Shown piece by piece: positions 47,001 to 56,436 of a DNA stretch of 60,556 nt (position 1 is its first letter; the number at the start of each line of letters is the position of its first letter). Below the pieces are notes generated by a model. It had not been told where the DNA came from, did not search any database, and saw only the letters and a list, made by a program, of their open reading frames with translations. The translations under genes were made by a program, and so were the position numbers. Source of the DNA: Clostridium sp. D53t1_180928_C8 (GTDB lineage: Bacteria > Bacillota > Clostridia > Clostridiales > Clostridiaceae); the NCBI RefSeq assembly GCF_015667795.1, contig NZ_JADPEL010000019.1:1-60556 (forward strand). The letters are read 5' to 3'.

Positions 47001-50000
47001 GGAAAGAACATTAACAGCAGAAGATGTAGCTAGTGTTGGTACAGTTGAAATTCTAGGAACTATTGAAGGTGTATCAGGAATAAAAGCAAAAGCTATAATA
47101 GTAGTTTCTAATAATTATGAAGAAAAGAATGTTGCTTTAAGAGAAAATGGAGAATATCCAAAGGCATTTACATCATATTCTGGACCAGACAACATTAATA
47201 ATATAAATGATGGTGTAATTTCTAAGGGAAATAGTCCTCAAAATAGATGGACAAACTGGGGAAAAGGAAACCAAAATTATGATGATTATGTAGGTATTGA
47301 ATTTAATAGAGAATATACAATAAATAGAATAGGTCTTTCTCTTTATAGTGACCATGGAGTAGCAATACCAAGTGAAATAGTAGTAGAATACTTTAATGGA
47401 ACAGATTGGGTACAAGTATCAAATCAAAGTAAGACTACTGGATTCACAGTAGAGGGAACAGAAGAAATAACTTTTGATGCGGTAACTACAACAAAGATAA
47501 GAGCCTTATTAAAAGAGGATACAGCACAAAATAAAGCTGTTGGACTTACTGAATTTGAAGTTTACTCAAATGTTATGGTTAGTGAAGGAACTGCTTTACT
47601 AAATGATATAAAGGTAAATGGAGTGACTGTTGAAGGATTTGCAGAAAACACTACTGAATATTCAGTTGTTATTCCTTATGGCTCTGAAATTCCAGAGGTT
47701 TCAGCTACAGCTAAAGATAATGCAAGCATATTTGTAGTACCTGCACTTACAACTAATGGAGTAGCAAAAGTTTTAGTAACTGCTGAAGATGGAATTACTA
47801 AAAAGGTATATTCAATTAGATTTAAGGAAGAAGCAGCTAAGTTAGATAATGTAGAAATATCATTATCAAAAGATAATATAATAGAAGATGATATTGTTGA
47901 TATTAATGTAGATGCTAAATTACAAGATAATAGTACAGTAGAAATGTCTAATTTAGATATAAAATACTATGCAACATCTGAAAATAATGGAGAAGTAAAA
48001 ATAGAAGGAAATAAACTTACAGCATATACAGCAGGTGATATAAGCTTATATGCAGATGTAACTTATAAGGGTGTAACAAAGAGTAGTAATATATTAACAT
48101 TTGCTATTTCAGAAAACACTGCAGATAAGATTGCAATAGCGTATGAAAAAGTTATTGTTGAAACTGAAAAAGGAGTTAAGCCAGAGCTTCCAGCAAAGGT
48201 TAAAGCTACTTTTGACATTGGATTACCAAGGGATGTAGAAGTAACTTGGGATGAAATTGATGAAGCAAAATATAATGAGTATGGTGTATTTGAAGTTAAA
48301 GGAACTGTAGAAGGTCAAGAATTAAAGGCAACAGCTAAAGTTGTAGTTAAGGGAATTTCTGCATTAGGAAACTTAGCATTAGTAACTAATGTTGGTGTTG
48401 AACCTACTTTACCAGATACAGTTAAAGCGTATTATACAGATGGAACAGTTAAGGATTTAGCTGTTGTTTGGGAAGAGTATAACAAAGAATTATTACTACA
48501 AGAAGGTGTATTTGAAGTAACTGGAGTTGTTGATGGTGTAGATATTATAGCAAAAGCAAATATCAGAGTTTCTTCTGAGGTTGTTAAGGGTGATAATATA
48601 GCTAGAGCTAGAAATGGATATGACCTTCCGATGGCAATTGCTTCATATACGAATGATACAACAGTAGATGCTGCTTCTCAAGATAGTATAGAAAAGGTTA
48701 ATGATGGATTAATAGAGCATAACCCAAGTGCAGCTAATAATAGATGGTCAAACTGGAAGAGAACAGATAAGCATACTAGCGAATGGGTTGGTATTATGTT
48801 TGGTGTTGCAGATCCACTAGAAAGATATATCAATAACTTAGAAGTTGATTTCTTTGAAGATAATGGTACAAAGATTCCTAGTAATATAACAATTCAATAC
48901 TATGTTGGTAATGAAATTGTTAAACCTAGCAATCCTGCTCATGTTTTAAAAGAAGAAAGCTCACCATTAAATGATGATAACAATTGGAGAGATGTAACTA
49001 ACTTAGTTGCAAATCCAACTTCAACATCAGGATCAGCTACTAATTACTACACATTTGATATGGTAAAAACTTATGCATTAAGAATTAAGATGGATGCACA
49101 AACAAATATGGGATTAGGTATAACTGAAATTAAGGCTTTTGAAGAAAGAGTAGTGGCAAATAATGATTTTGAAGTGAAATCTATTAAAGCTAATGGTAAT
49201 GCTTTAGAAGGATTTAATCCAGAAACTTTAGATTATTCATTAACACTTAAGAATGATGAAGCTTTACCAGAGATAACAGTAGATGTAAATAATAATGCAT
49301 CAGTAACAACTGTTTACACAGTAGAAAGTAGTGAAAAATCTACTTATGCTATTAATGGTAAAGAAAAGATTGATGTAGTAATTACATCAGAAGATGGATT
49401 AAAGGAAGTAAAATATACAATAGCAATAACAAGAGAGGCTGGAGATGGAGAAAGCACTGTTGATAAATCATTATTACAATATACAATTGAATATGCTGAA
49501 GAAGTAAAAGCTGATGGAGCATTAGAAGGTGTAGTTCCAGCAGTTGTTAGAGAATTTAATGCTGCGTTAGAACAAGCTAAGATTGTATTAGCAAATGAAA
49601 AGGCTACTGAAGCTGAAGTAGATGCAATTACTAACAGATTATTAAATGCTATTTGGATGTTAGAGTTTAAGGGTGGAGATAAAGAAACTCTTAAGGCAAA
49701 TATTGAGTTAGCAGAAAAATTAAATGAAAAAGATTATACTAAGGAATCATGGGCAAGATTACAAGAAGAGTTGACTATAGCTAAGGAAGTGTATGAAGAT
49801 GAAAATGCTCTTGCTGCTGATATAGAAGATGCAACTAATAATTTAAAAGATGCAATAAACTCTTTAGTTAAGAAAGATGTAAACAAAGAATTACTTCAAG
49901 GGCTTATAGATATGATAAGTGAATTAAATTCAGATGAATATATAGGCAGCACTTGGAAAAATATAGAGAAGAGTTTAGAGTCAGCTAATGAAATATTAGT

Positions 50001-50544
50001 TAATGAAGATGCAACTCAAGAACAAGTAGATACAGCTTATGATAATTTATTAAGAGCTTACTTAGAGTTAAGATTAAAACCAAGTAAGGATAAACTTGAG
50101 GATTTAATAAATAAAGCTGAATCTTTAAATAAGGAAGATTACACAGAAAAGACTTGGAAAAAATTCGAAAAAGCATTACAAAAGGCAAAAGTAGTTATGT
50201 CTGATGAAAATGCAAGTGAAAAAGATATTACAAAAGCTGAAGATGAATTAGATGTAGCAATGAAAGGCTTAATTGCATCAAATTCAGGAAATGACAATAA
50301 TAATTCAAATAATGGAAATAATAATGAAAATAATAATGGAACAACAAACAATAACGGAAATACAAATAATAATGGAAATAATAACAACACTAATACTAAT
50401 AGTAACAGTAGCAATAGTAATAATAGCAATACTAGCCTACCTAAAACAGGAGCTGCAACTTCAGCAGTGACAGTATTAGCATTAGGTGCGTTACTTGCAG
50501 GATGTGGAACTAGTATGATAAAGAGAAAAGAAGGTGAAAAATAA
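44056..50544 (+). CDS. Giant cell-wall-anchored GH2 beta-galactosidase
   Basis: 2162 residues. Signal peptide about 1-27. GH2 sugar-binding sandwich (45-200), Ig-like domain (215-325), and catalytic barrel (330-640) with acid/base Glu452 in WSLGNEVWE and nucleophile Glu532 in YGSETSS, 80 residues apart as in LacZ-type enzymes. Then come beta-sandwich modules: two pairs of bacterial Ig-like (Big_4) domains (about 869-1010 and 1362-1510), discoidin-like domains (1025-1172 and 1512-1698), and two cadherin-like domains (1177-1258 and 1704-1792). FIVAR repeats 1799-2072, an Asn-rich linker, LPKTG at 2128, membrane helix and charged tail follow. Size and plan resemble pneumococcal BgaA. It likely removes galactose from N-acetyllactosamine, exposing GlcNAc for the two upstream enzymes. 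Confidence 0.92.
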   Translation: MKYKKILSTILSLTLITTSSGVVTFAESIGNKVSRVNMAETGFQRSTLFNDGWKFNLGDVPDAKNKNYDDEAWRNLTLPHDWSIEQDFNKNSPSTHEGGFLDGGIGWYRKSFVLPKEMEGKKITIDFDGVYMDSYIYVNGVQVGNHPYGYTPFSFDITDNLICDGVTENVISVKVNNRQPSSRWYSGSGIYRDVKLTVTDKVHVEQYGTYVTTPNLKSEYSTGKATVNIKTDIANEEGTDKEVTLVSTIYDSEGNVVGDSSSTQVITANSTYKYDQNVEVQNPKLWGTENPYLYDVVTKVLINNEVVDEYTTEFGMRWFDLTTDNGFFLNGEQMKLEGVCMHHDQGALGAVANEAAIRRQVKKLKDMGVNSIRVTHNPAAQTLIDICNEEGILLIDEAFDTWYGGKKTYDYGRFFEQKSIHGDMTWAEYDVKQMVNRGKNAPSIIMWSLGNEVWETNQTKAVQTAQNLQSWVKEIDTTRPTTLGEDKFRMGSGTGAHENVANVFDVVGFNYAEANYDSFHEKYPDWVLYGSETSSATRSRGFYAHPERTNQMDKHDNLQQSDYDNDHVGWGRTAEDAWKRDRDKEYILGEYIWTGFDYIGEPTPYYSTFPSKSSYFGAIDTAGFEKDIYYFYQSQWSNEPMVHLLPHWNWENDDSIKVDGNKILVKAYTNANSVDLYYNEDVNSNELGSLVASDEYEVTNAGYNGQYKETSDGKLHLEFRVEYRPGKLTAVAKDENGQEIARDVVKTANEAKAIDLSADRQVIEADGYDLSYITVDIVDENGTLVPDASNLVNFEVSGNGVIVGVDNGNAASVERYKDNKREAFNGKALVIVQSTKNAGSFTLTATSNGLSTDTINVYTVEEEDLDKNKIVGYDVSDITVPVNGELNLPKTVTALYTDGTKNDVNVTWEEVSSDKLAQPGTFKVTGSIENSNIPVVINVVVRDMIGAQDVRILTAVNQLVILPNTTSVVFNDGTIEEHGVTWERTLTAEDVASVGTVEILGTIEGVSGIKAKAIIVVSNNYEEKNVALRENGEYPKAFTSYSGPDNINNINDGVISKGNSPQNRWTNWGKGNQNYDDYVGIEFNREYTINRIGLSLYSDHGVAIPSEIVVEYFNGTDWVQVSNQSKTTGFTVEGTEEITFDAVTTTKIRALLKEDTAQNKAVGLTEFEVYSNVMVSEGTALLNDIKVNGVTVEGFAENTTEYSVVIPYGSEIPEVSATAKDNASIFVVPALTTNGVAKVLVTAEDGITKKVYSIRFKEEAAKLDNVEISLSKDNIIEDDIVDINVDAKLQDNSTVEMSNLDIKYYATSENNGEVKIEGNKLTAYTAGDISLYADVTYKGVTKSSNILTFAISENTADKIAIAYEKVIVETEKGVKPELPAKVKATFDIGLPRDVEVTWDEIDEAKYNEYGVFEVKGTVEGQELKATAKVVVKGISALGNLALVTNVGVEPTLPDTVKAYYTDGTVKDLAVVWEEYNKELLLQEGVFEVTGVVDGVDIIAKANIRVSSEVVKGDNIARARNGYDLPMAIASYTNDTTVDAASQDSIEKVNDGLIEHNPSAANNRWSNWKRTDKHTSEWVGIMFGVADPLERYINNLEVDFFEDNGTKIPSNITIQYYVGNEIVKPSNPAHVLKEESSPLNDDNNWRDVTNLVANPTSTSGSATNYYTFDMVKTYALRIKMDAQTNMGLGITEIKAFEERVVANNDFEVKSIKANGNALEGFNPETLDYSLTLKNDEALPEITVDVNNNASVTTVYTVESSEKSTYAINGKEKIDVVITSEDGLKEVKYTIAITREAGDGESTVDKSLLQYTIEYAEEVKADGALEGVVPAVVREFNAALEQAKIVLANEKATEAEVDAITNRLLNAIWMLEFKGGDKETLKANIELAEKLNEKDYTKESWARLQEELTIAKEVYEDENALAADIEDATNNLKDAINSLVKKDVNKELLQGLIDMISELNSDEYIGSTWKNIEKSLESANEILVNEDATQEQVDTAYDNLLRAYLELRLKPSKDKLEDLINKAESLNKEDYTEKTWKKFEKALQKAKVVMSDENASEKDITKAEDELDVAMKGLIASNSGNDNNNSNNGNNNENNNGTTNNNGNTNNNGNNNNTNTNSNSSNSNNSNTSLPKTGAATSAVTVLALGALLAGCGTSMIKRKEGEK

Positions 50545-50586
50545 TCTTTATTGTATTAGATAAAAAATTTACTAATTATTAATTAA

Positions 50587-50631
50587 AAAGGCTATCTCAA
50601 AGGTTATTAAAATAACTTTGAGATAGCCTTT
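50587..50631. terminator. Bidirectional terminator between the GH2 gene and the CHASE3-like gene
   Basis: AAAGGCTATCTCAAAG-GTTATT pairs with AATAACTTTGAGATAGCCTTT (one bulged G). It is flanked by A-rich and T-rich sequence, serving two convergent genes. Confidence 0.88.
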
Positions 50632-50648
50632 ATTTATATAATCAATTA

Positions 50649-51716
50649 TTATTGTTCTTTATTAAGAAGAAGATTATTTAATTTTAAAAGGTAGTTATTA
50701 TATTCATTTAATTGAGATAAATCACTTGAGAGTTGATTTAATGAACATTTAAGTTTAGCAATATAGGAAACTATATCTAATGAAATGGCAGATAGGTTAG
50801 TTGAATATAGTTTTTCAAATTCAGCAATACTATCTAATATTGAGTTAAGTGTATTAATGCAGTCTTGGCATTTATTATTAATTGTAGAATTATTAAGTGA
50901 TGATATACGAATATAATTAATTAATGTGGCATTTTGAATTAATTGACTTCTTACTTCCTTTATTCCTTCTAAATTATTTTGAAAGTTAAAAAATGTTTCA
51001 AGTGCATTAATTGAATCTAATAATGGAGATGAGTCATTAGTATCGGTAGAAATAGTTGTACTAGAATCAGACTTTACAATAGAATTAATACCGTTACTAA
51101 TATCTTTAGAGCCCTTTGCAAATTTTTTAGCTAACAGTGGAGGAATTGCCATTAGAGCAGTAAAAATACTACTAATCCAACTTACAAATGTTTTTTGATT
51201 ACCTATATATTTTGAAAGTGAGTTTGAAGATTTTTCTAGGGAACTCCTATGATTTGCTATAAGATTACTAACAGAATGGAGAACCTTTAATTTAGCATTG
51301 CTAGAGTTAGTAATTAATGTTTCAAGTTCTGGTGAAACAGGATAAGTTATGCTGATATTAAATATAGATTGGTTAATTGAATCATAATCATTAATCAAAT
51401 CAACAATAGTATTTTTGTCTTCTGTAGATATTATATTATTATCTAGAAGTGAATTTGCATTATCATAAGCATTATTTAGTGAAGTTTCATAATTGGTTTT
51501 ATATTTTGAATTTCCAGTTAGAATAAAAGATTCCTTAGCATCACTCATTTCAGTTATATTACTTTTAAATTCATCCAATTCTATTATCGTATTTCTATTA
51601 TCTGAAGAATTATTTACAATACTAGATAAAGAAGAGTTATTATAAAATAAAAATAAATTTAAGCATATAACCAAAGTTAATGTAAGGATAAGAACATAAA
51701 TAAAAAGTTTTTTCAT
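50649..51716 (-). CDS. Membrane protein with CHASE3-like extracellular helical domain, no output domain
   Basis: 355 residues. A membrane helix at about 4-25 and a second at about 177-195 bracket a ~150-residue helical region. That region contains DAKESFILTGNSKYKTNYE (about 59-77), close to the CHASE3 sensory-domain pattern. After the second helix come about 155 residues of Ser/Asn/Leu-rich helices with no HAMP, kinase, GGDEF or chemoreceptor-tip motif. It may be a stripped sensor, a structural four-helix protein, or a diverged chemoreceptor. AGGATG precedes the start. It is divergent from kdpFABC and shares its 180-base upstream region, so a link to potassium or osmotic sensing is possible but only positional. 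Confidence 0.7.
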   Translation of the reverse strand: MKKLFIYVLILTLTLVICLNLFLFYNNSSLSSIVNNSSDNRNTIIELDEFKSNITEMSDAKESFILTGNSKYKTNYETSLNNAYDNANSLLDNNIISTEDKNTIVDLINDYDSINQSIFNISITYPVSPELETLITNSSNAKLKVLHSVSNLIANHRSSLEKSSNSLSKYIGNQKTFVSWISSIFTALMAIPPLLAKKFAKGSKDISNGINSIVKSDSSTTISTDTNDSSPLLDSINALETFFNFQNNLEGIKEVRSQLIQNATLINYIRISSLNNSTINNKCQDCINTLNSILDSIAEFEKLYSTNLSAISLDIVSYIAKLKCSLNQLSSDLSQLNEYNNYLLKLNNLLLNKEQ

Positions 51717-51775
51717 AATAAATCATCCTTTGTAATTACTTATGATTTATTATATGAATACCTACTAATATTAAG

Positions 51776-51850
51776 TTCACGTGGAACCTAAAAATCTTTA
51801 TACTTTCTTAACATCACTTCTTAACATTTTAACACCATCTTAATTTTCAA
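51776..51850 (+). promoter_or_regulatory. kdp promoter region with repeated TTAACA boxes
   Basis: TTCACG (51776-51781), 17 bases, TATACT (51799-51804) is a plausible promoter. GTTC-N5-GAAC (51775-51787) overlaps the -35. Downstream come CTTAACATC (51807-51815), CTTAACATT (51820-51828) and TTAACACC, then CTTAAT, direct repeats 13 and 8 bases apart. They resemble tandem response-regulator boxes and could bind KdpE, encoded at 59688. No c-di-AMP riboswitch is seen. Confidence 0.4.
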
Positions 51851-51893
51851 AACTATATTATAAACTTGTAGTAAAAATCAAGGAGGGGTAAAT

Positions 51894-51983
51894 ATGGATG
51901 GATTAGTAATAGTATCATTCATTCTAGTAGTTTCACTATTATGCTACTTAGTTTATTGCTTAATTGGGGGTGAAAATTTATGA
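51894..51983 (+). CDS. kdpF: Small KdpF subunit
   Basis: 29 residues, missed by length-limited gene finding. ATG at 51894 is preceded by GGAGGGG at 5-base spacing. The product is a single hydrophobic helix (GLVIVSFILVVSLLCYLVYC) with LIGGENL at the end. The stop overlaps the kdpA start (ATGA, 51980-51983). KdpF is a lipid-like stabiliser of the KdpABC potassium pump in the membrane, and position, size and composition all fit. Confidence 0.9.
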   Translation: MDGLVIVSFILVVSLLCYLVYCLIGGENL

Positions 51984-53722
51984 TTAATGTTATTTTGCAA
52001 ATAGTTGTATATACAGTTATTTTAGTTTTATTAGCAGTACCATTAGGTAAGTATATGGGAAAAGTATTTTCTGGAGAGCAAGTATTTTTAAGTCCTATAG
52101 TAAGACCGATTGAAAAGTTTTTGTACAAGTTGCTAAAAATAGATGAAGAAAAAGGAATGGGATGGAAGCAGTATGCTGGTGCTGTTCTTATGTTTAATTT
52201 ATTAGGGTTTATAGTAATTTACTTATTACAGATATTACAAAAGTATTTACCATTGAATCCAGAGGGGATAGCAAATGTATCATCAGATTTAGCCTTTAAT
52301 ACTGCGGCAAGTTTTGCAACTAATACAAATTGGCAGGCTTATAGTGGAGAAACAACTTTAAGCTATTTAACTCAAATGTTAGGATTGTCAGTTCAAAATT
52401 TCCTTTCAGCAGCAGTAGGTATAGCAGTTTTAGTTGCTGTAATAAGAGGATTCATGAAAAGAAAGTCAAAGGAAATAGGAAACTTTTGGGTAGATTTAAC
52501 TAAATCATTATTATATATATTATTGCCATTATCAATAGTAATTTCATTATTTTTAGTATCACAAGGCGTAGTTCAAAACTTTAAAGAATATCAAGAGGTT
52601 AAATTAATAGATCCATATACATTAGAGGATGGAACGATTATAGATAGTCAAATAATCCCAGGTGGGCCGGCGGCGAGTCAAATAGCAATTAAGCAATTAG
52701 GAACTAATGGGGGAGGTTTCTTTGGTGTAAATTCAGCACATCCATTAGAAAATCCAAACTTAGCATCAAATGTCGTTGAAGTTACATCTATATTGTTAAT
52801 TGCAGTTGCATTATGTTTCACCTTTGGATATATGGTTAAAGATAAAAAACAAGGACGAGCTATATTTTTAGCAATGTTTATAATATATGCAATTTGCTTA
52901 GTAAGTGTTGGTGCTTTAGAGCAAAAAGCTACACCACAAATTGAACAAAATGGAATAGTTGATATAAGTTATTCAGATGGGCAATCAGGCGGTAATATGG
53001 AAGGTAAGGAAGTTAGATTTGGTATAGCAAGTTCTTCATTTTGGGCAGTTACTACCACAGCAGCTTCTAATGGTTCAGTAAATTCAATGCATGACTCATA
53101 TACACCATTAGGTGGTGGAATAATAATGCTATTAATGCAATTAGGTGAAGTAATATTTGGTGGGGTTGGTAGCGGCCTTTATGGAATGGTGGCATTTATA
53201 ATTATGACTGTATTTATATCAGGTCTTATGGTTGGTAGAACCCCTGAATATTTAGGTAAAAAAATAGAACCATTTGAGATGAAAATGGCATCATTAGCAG
53301 TAATAACAACTCCGTTAATAGTGGTAATTGGTACAGCTATAGCATGTGTAATACCATCAATACAGGAGAGTTTAAACAATGGTGGTGCTCATGGATTCTC
53401 AGAAATTTTATATGCACTTTCTTCAGCAGGAAACAACAATGGTAGTGCATTTGCGGGGTTTAGTGCAGACACAGTTCCACTAAATATTTTATTAGGAATA
53501 GCAATGTTGTTAGCAAGATTTGTACCTATAGTATTGATGCTTGCAATATCAGGTTCAATAGCAAAGAAAAAATATATACCAAGCTCAGCAGGAACATTAG
53601 CAACTAATAATGGTGTATTTGTAACATTATTGATAATAGTTGTATTAATGATAGGAGCATTAAGCTTCTTCCCAGCATTAGCGCTAGGGCCAATAGTAGA
53701 GCAGTTACAAATGTTGTTTTAG
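51980..53722 (+). CDS. kdpA: Potassium-transporting ATPase subunit A
   Basis: 580 residues with ten or more membrane helices. KdpA motifs are present: PLGKYMGKVF near the start, FNTAASFATNTNWQAYSGE, QLGTNGGGFFGVNSAHPLENP, SAGNNNGSAFAGFS, and the closing LGPIVEQLQ. These include the four selectivity-filter-like segments of this channel-like subunit, which binds and passes K+. It overlaps kdpF by four bases (GGGGGTGA lies upstream) and is followed 28 bases later by kdpB. Confidence 0.97.
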   Translation: MINVILQIVVYTVILVLLAVPLGKYMGKVFSGEQVFLSPIVRPIEKFLYKLLKIDEEKGMGWKQYAGAVLMFNLLGFIVIYLLQILQKYLPLNPEGIANVSSDLAFNTAASFATNTNWQAYSGETTLSYLTQMLGLSVQNFLSAAVGIAVLVAVIRGFMKRKSKEIGNFWVDLTKSLLYILLPLSIVISLFLVSQGVVQNFKEYQEVKLIDPYTLEDGTIIDSQIIPGGPAASQIAIKQLGTNGGGFFGVNSAHPLENPNLASNVVEVTSILLIAVALCFTFGYMVKDKKQGRAIFLAMFIIYAICLVSVGALEQKATPQIEQNGIVDISYSDGQSGGNMEGKEVRFGIASSSFWAVTTTAASNGSVNSMHDSYTPLGGGIIMLLMQLGEVIFGGVGSGLYGMVAFIIMTVFISGLMVGRTPEYLGKKIEPFEMKMASLAVITTPLIVVIGTAIACVIPSIQESLNNGGAHGFSEILYALSSAGNNNGSAFAGFSADTVPLNILLGIAMLLARFVPIVLMLAISGSIAKKKYIPSSAGTLATNNGVFVTLLIIVVLMIGALSFFPALALGPIVEQLQMLF

Positions 53723-53750
53723 TAGTTTCAAGTGAAGGAGAGATTTTGCT

Positions 53751-55811
53751 ATGAGTAAAAAGAAGCAAGTTTTTATAGATGGAAACATGGTAAAAGAAGC
53801 CTTTAAGGATTCTTTTAAGAAATTATCACCGAAGATTCAATATAAAAATCCAGTAATGTTTGTAGTTTATATAGGTTCAATATTAACAACTGTTATATTT
53901 TTATCAACATTTTTTAATGAGAGTCAAGGACAAGAAAGATTATTTACTTTTTTAATAACACTGTTCCTTTGGTTTACTGTTTTATTTGCAAACTTTGCGG
54001 AAGCAATTGCAGAAGGTAGAGGAAAGGCACAAGCTGATGCATTAAGAGCAGCTAAAAAAGATGTAATGTGTAGGAGGTTAAGAAGTATAGTCGATAGACT
54101 TGGGGATGTAGTTAAGTCATCAGATTTAGTAAAAGGTGACATTGTATTAGTTAAGGCTGGTGAGCAAATACCAGCAGATGGTGAAGTTATTGAGGGAATA
54201 GCCTCAGTTGACGAAAGTGCTATAACAGGTGAAAGTGCTCCGGTCATAAGAGAAGATGGTGGAGATAGAAGTTCTGTAACTGGTGGAACAACTGTTGTTT
54301 CGGATTGGATAGTAATGAAGGTTACAGCAGGTAGTGGAGAAAGCTTTTTAGATAAGATGATTTCAATGGTTGAAGGAGCTGCAAGAAAGAAAACTCCTAA
54401 TGAAATTGCTCTTCAAATATTATTGGTTTCATTAACAATAATATTTTTAGTAATAACATCAACGCTTTATGTATTTGGCGATTTTGCAGTTAAGTTAAAT
54501 GGTGGAGGTGAATCAATATCAATTCTTTCGTTAATTGCATTATTAGTTTGTTTAGCGCCAACAACAATAGGAGCTTTATTATCTTCAATTGGAATAGCTG
54601 GAATGAGCAGATTAACTAGTGCTAATGTTTTAGCTACTTCAGGTAGAGCCATAGAAGCAGCTGGAGATGTAGATGTGTTGTTATTAGATAAAACAGGAAC
54701 AATTACTTTAGGTAATAGACAAGCAGCAGAATTTATACCATTAGAAAATATATCAGTAGAGGAGTTAGCAGAAGTTGCTGCATTAAGTTCATTAGCAGAT
54801 AAGACACCTGAAGGTAAAAGTATAGTAGAGTTAGCTAAAACTCAATATAACTTTAATGAAGAAGTAACAGAAGAGGGAGAGTTTGTACCATTTACAGCAA
54901 GAACAAAGATGAGTGGTATGAATTATAAAAATAGAGAAATAAGAAAGGGATCAGAATCTGCAATTAAAGCATATGTTCAAAAAATGGGTGGAGACTATCC
55001 AAATGAATGTAATGTTATAGTTAAAAGAATATCTAGAAAAGGAGGAACTCCTTTAGTAGTTGTTGAAAATGAGAAAGTTTTAGGTGTTGTATATTTAAAG
55101 GATATTATAAAATCAGGTGTTAAAGAAAAATTTAGTGATTTAAGGGAAATGGGAATTAAGACTGTAATGATTACTGGAGATAATCCATTAACTGCAGCGG
55201 CAATAGCAGCAGAAGCAGGGGTGGATACTTACTTAGCAGAAGCTACTCCAGAAGCTAAGCTTAATTTAATTGCTGATTATCAACAAGCTGGTCATATAGT
55301 TGCGATGACTGGAGATGGAACAAATGATGCACCAGCACTTGCTCAAGCAGATGTAGCAGTTGCTATGAATTCAGGGACACAAGCAGCAAAGGAAGCTGGA
55401 AATATGGTTGATTTAGATTCAAGCCCAACAAAGCTTATTGAAATTGTTAAGATAGGTAAGCAATTATTAATGACTAGAGGGGCCCTTACAACATTTAGTA
55501 TTGCAAATGACGTTGCTAAATACTTTGCTATAATACCACCATTATTTATGAGTATATTTCCTGTGTTAGACAAGCTTAATATTATGAGATTATCAAGTCC
55601 AGAAAGTGCTATATTATCAGCAGTTATTTATAATGCATTAATTATAGTAGTATTAATACCACTTTCATTAAAAGGTGTTAAGTATTCAGAGGCACCGGCT
55701 CATAAGCTATTAAAGAAAAATTTATTAATTTATGGACTAGGTGGAATTATAGTACCATTTATTGCTATAAAGTTAATTGATGTTTTAATAAATTTTTTAG
55801 GAATATTTTAG
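53751..55811 (+). CDS. kdpB: Potassium-transporting ATPase subunit B
   Basis: 686 residues, P-type ATPase. The actuator motif is TGESAPV, Asp313 in [12 protein letters not shown] is phosphorylated, KMSGM and GSES lie in the nucleotide domain, and [21 protein letters not shown] forms the hinge. [21 protein letters not shown] is KdpB-specific. It hydrolyses ATP to drive K+ uptake through KdpA. GAAGGAG precedes the ATG by 8 bases. Full length with no disruptions. Confidence 0.97.
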   Translation: MSKKKQVFIDGNMVKEAFKDSFKKLSPKIQYKNPVMFVVYIGSILTTVIFLSTFFNESQGQERLFTFLITLFLWFTVLFANFAEAIAEGRGKAQADALRAAKKDVMCRRLRSIVDRLGDVVKSSDLVKGDIVLVKAGEQIPADGEVIEGIASVDESAITGESAPVIREDGGDRSSVTGGTTVVSDWIVMKVTAGSGESFLDKMISMVEGAARKKTPNEIALQILLVSLTIIFLVITSTLYVFGDFAVKLNGGGESISILSLIALLVCLAPTTIGALLSSIGIAGMSRLTSANVLATSGRAIEAAGDVDVLLLDKTGTITLGNRQAAEFIPLENISVEELAEVAALSSLADKTPEGKSIVELAKTQYNFNEEVTEEGEFVPFTARTKMSGMNYKNREIRKGSESAIKAYVQKMGGDYPNECNVIVKRISRKGGTPLVVVENEKVLGVVYLKDIIKSGVKEKFSDLREMGIKTVMITGDNPLTAAAIAAEAGVDTYLAEATPEAKLNLIADYQQAGHIVAMTGDGTNDAPALAQADVAVAMNSGTQAAKEAGNMVDLDSSPTKLIEIVKIGKQLLMTRGALTTFSIANDVAKYFAIIPPLFMSIFPVLDKLNIMRLSSPESAILSAVIYNALIIVVLIPLSLKGVKYSEAPAHKLLKKNLLIYGLGGIIVPFIAIKLIDVLINFLGIF

Positions 55812-55823
55812 GGAGGAAAAGAT

Positions 55824-56399
55824 ATGTGGAAAGTGTTTAAAAAATCTTTAGGGGTTTTATTAATATTTACTTTAATTGTAGGAGTTATATATCCAACTTT
55901 TATAACTGTATGTGCACAAACATTTTTTAAAGATAAAGCTAATGGAAGTTTAATTGAAATAAATGGAGAGGTAGTAGCATCAAAGCTTATAGGGCAAAAT
56001 TTCACATCACCTAAATATTTTTGGGGGAGACCATCAGCAACTTCAGATTATCCTTATAATGGAGTTGCAGGTGCTGGCTCTAATAAAACACCTGCAGGAG
56101 ATGAGTTAGAAGAAATTATAGCAAAAAGAGTTGAGGAGTTACAAAAATATAATGGAACAGAGGAGAAGATACCAGTAGATTTAGTAACAGCTTCAGGTAG
56201 TGGCTTAGATCCAGATATATCATTAGCAGCAGCGGAATATCAAGTAAAGAGAGTTGCACAACAAAGGAATATGAGTGAAAAAGAAGTTCAAAATATAATA
56301 GATGAAGTAAAGCAAAAAAGGATTTTAGGCTTCTTTGGGGAAACTTATGTTAATGTAGTTGAACTAAATTTAAAATTAGATGAAGTACAAAATAGATAG
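55824..56399 (+). CDS. kdpC: Potassium-transporting ATPase subunit C
   Basis: 191 residues. One N-terminal membrane helix (about 8-30), then the KdpC motifs GQNFTSPKYFWGRPSATSDYPYN, GSGLDPDIS and AAEYQVKRVAQQR. It stabilises the complex and raises affinity for ATP or K+. It starts 12 bases after kdpB with GGGAGG upstream. The regulators kdpDE follow only after a 547-base structured gap. Confidence 0.96.
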   Translation: MWKVFKKSLGVLLIFTLIVGVIYPTFITVCAQTFFKDKANGSLIEINGEVVASKLIGQNFTSPKYFWGRPSATSDYPYNGVAGAGSNKTPAGDELEEIIAKRVEELQKYNGTEEKIPVDLVTASGSGLDPDISLAAAEYQVKRVAQQRNMSEKEVQNIIDEVKQKRILGFFGETYVNVVELNLKLDEVQNR

Positions 56400-56436
56400 A
56401 GGTTTGTTAAAGAAATTGGTATAATTATGCTATTGA

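Noticed and set aside
50139-50429. Leucine-run open frame antisense to the GH2 C-terminus
   Set aside because: Artefact of the Asn-rich linker (AAT/AAC repeats) read on the other strand.
51717-51893. c-di-AMP (ydaO-type) riboswitch before kdp
   Set aside because: The 177-base gap lacks the conserved motifs and length of that class.
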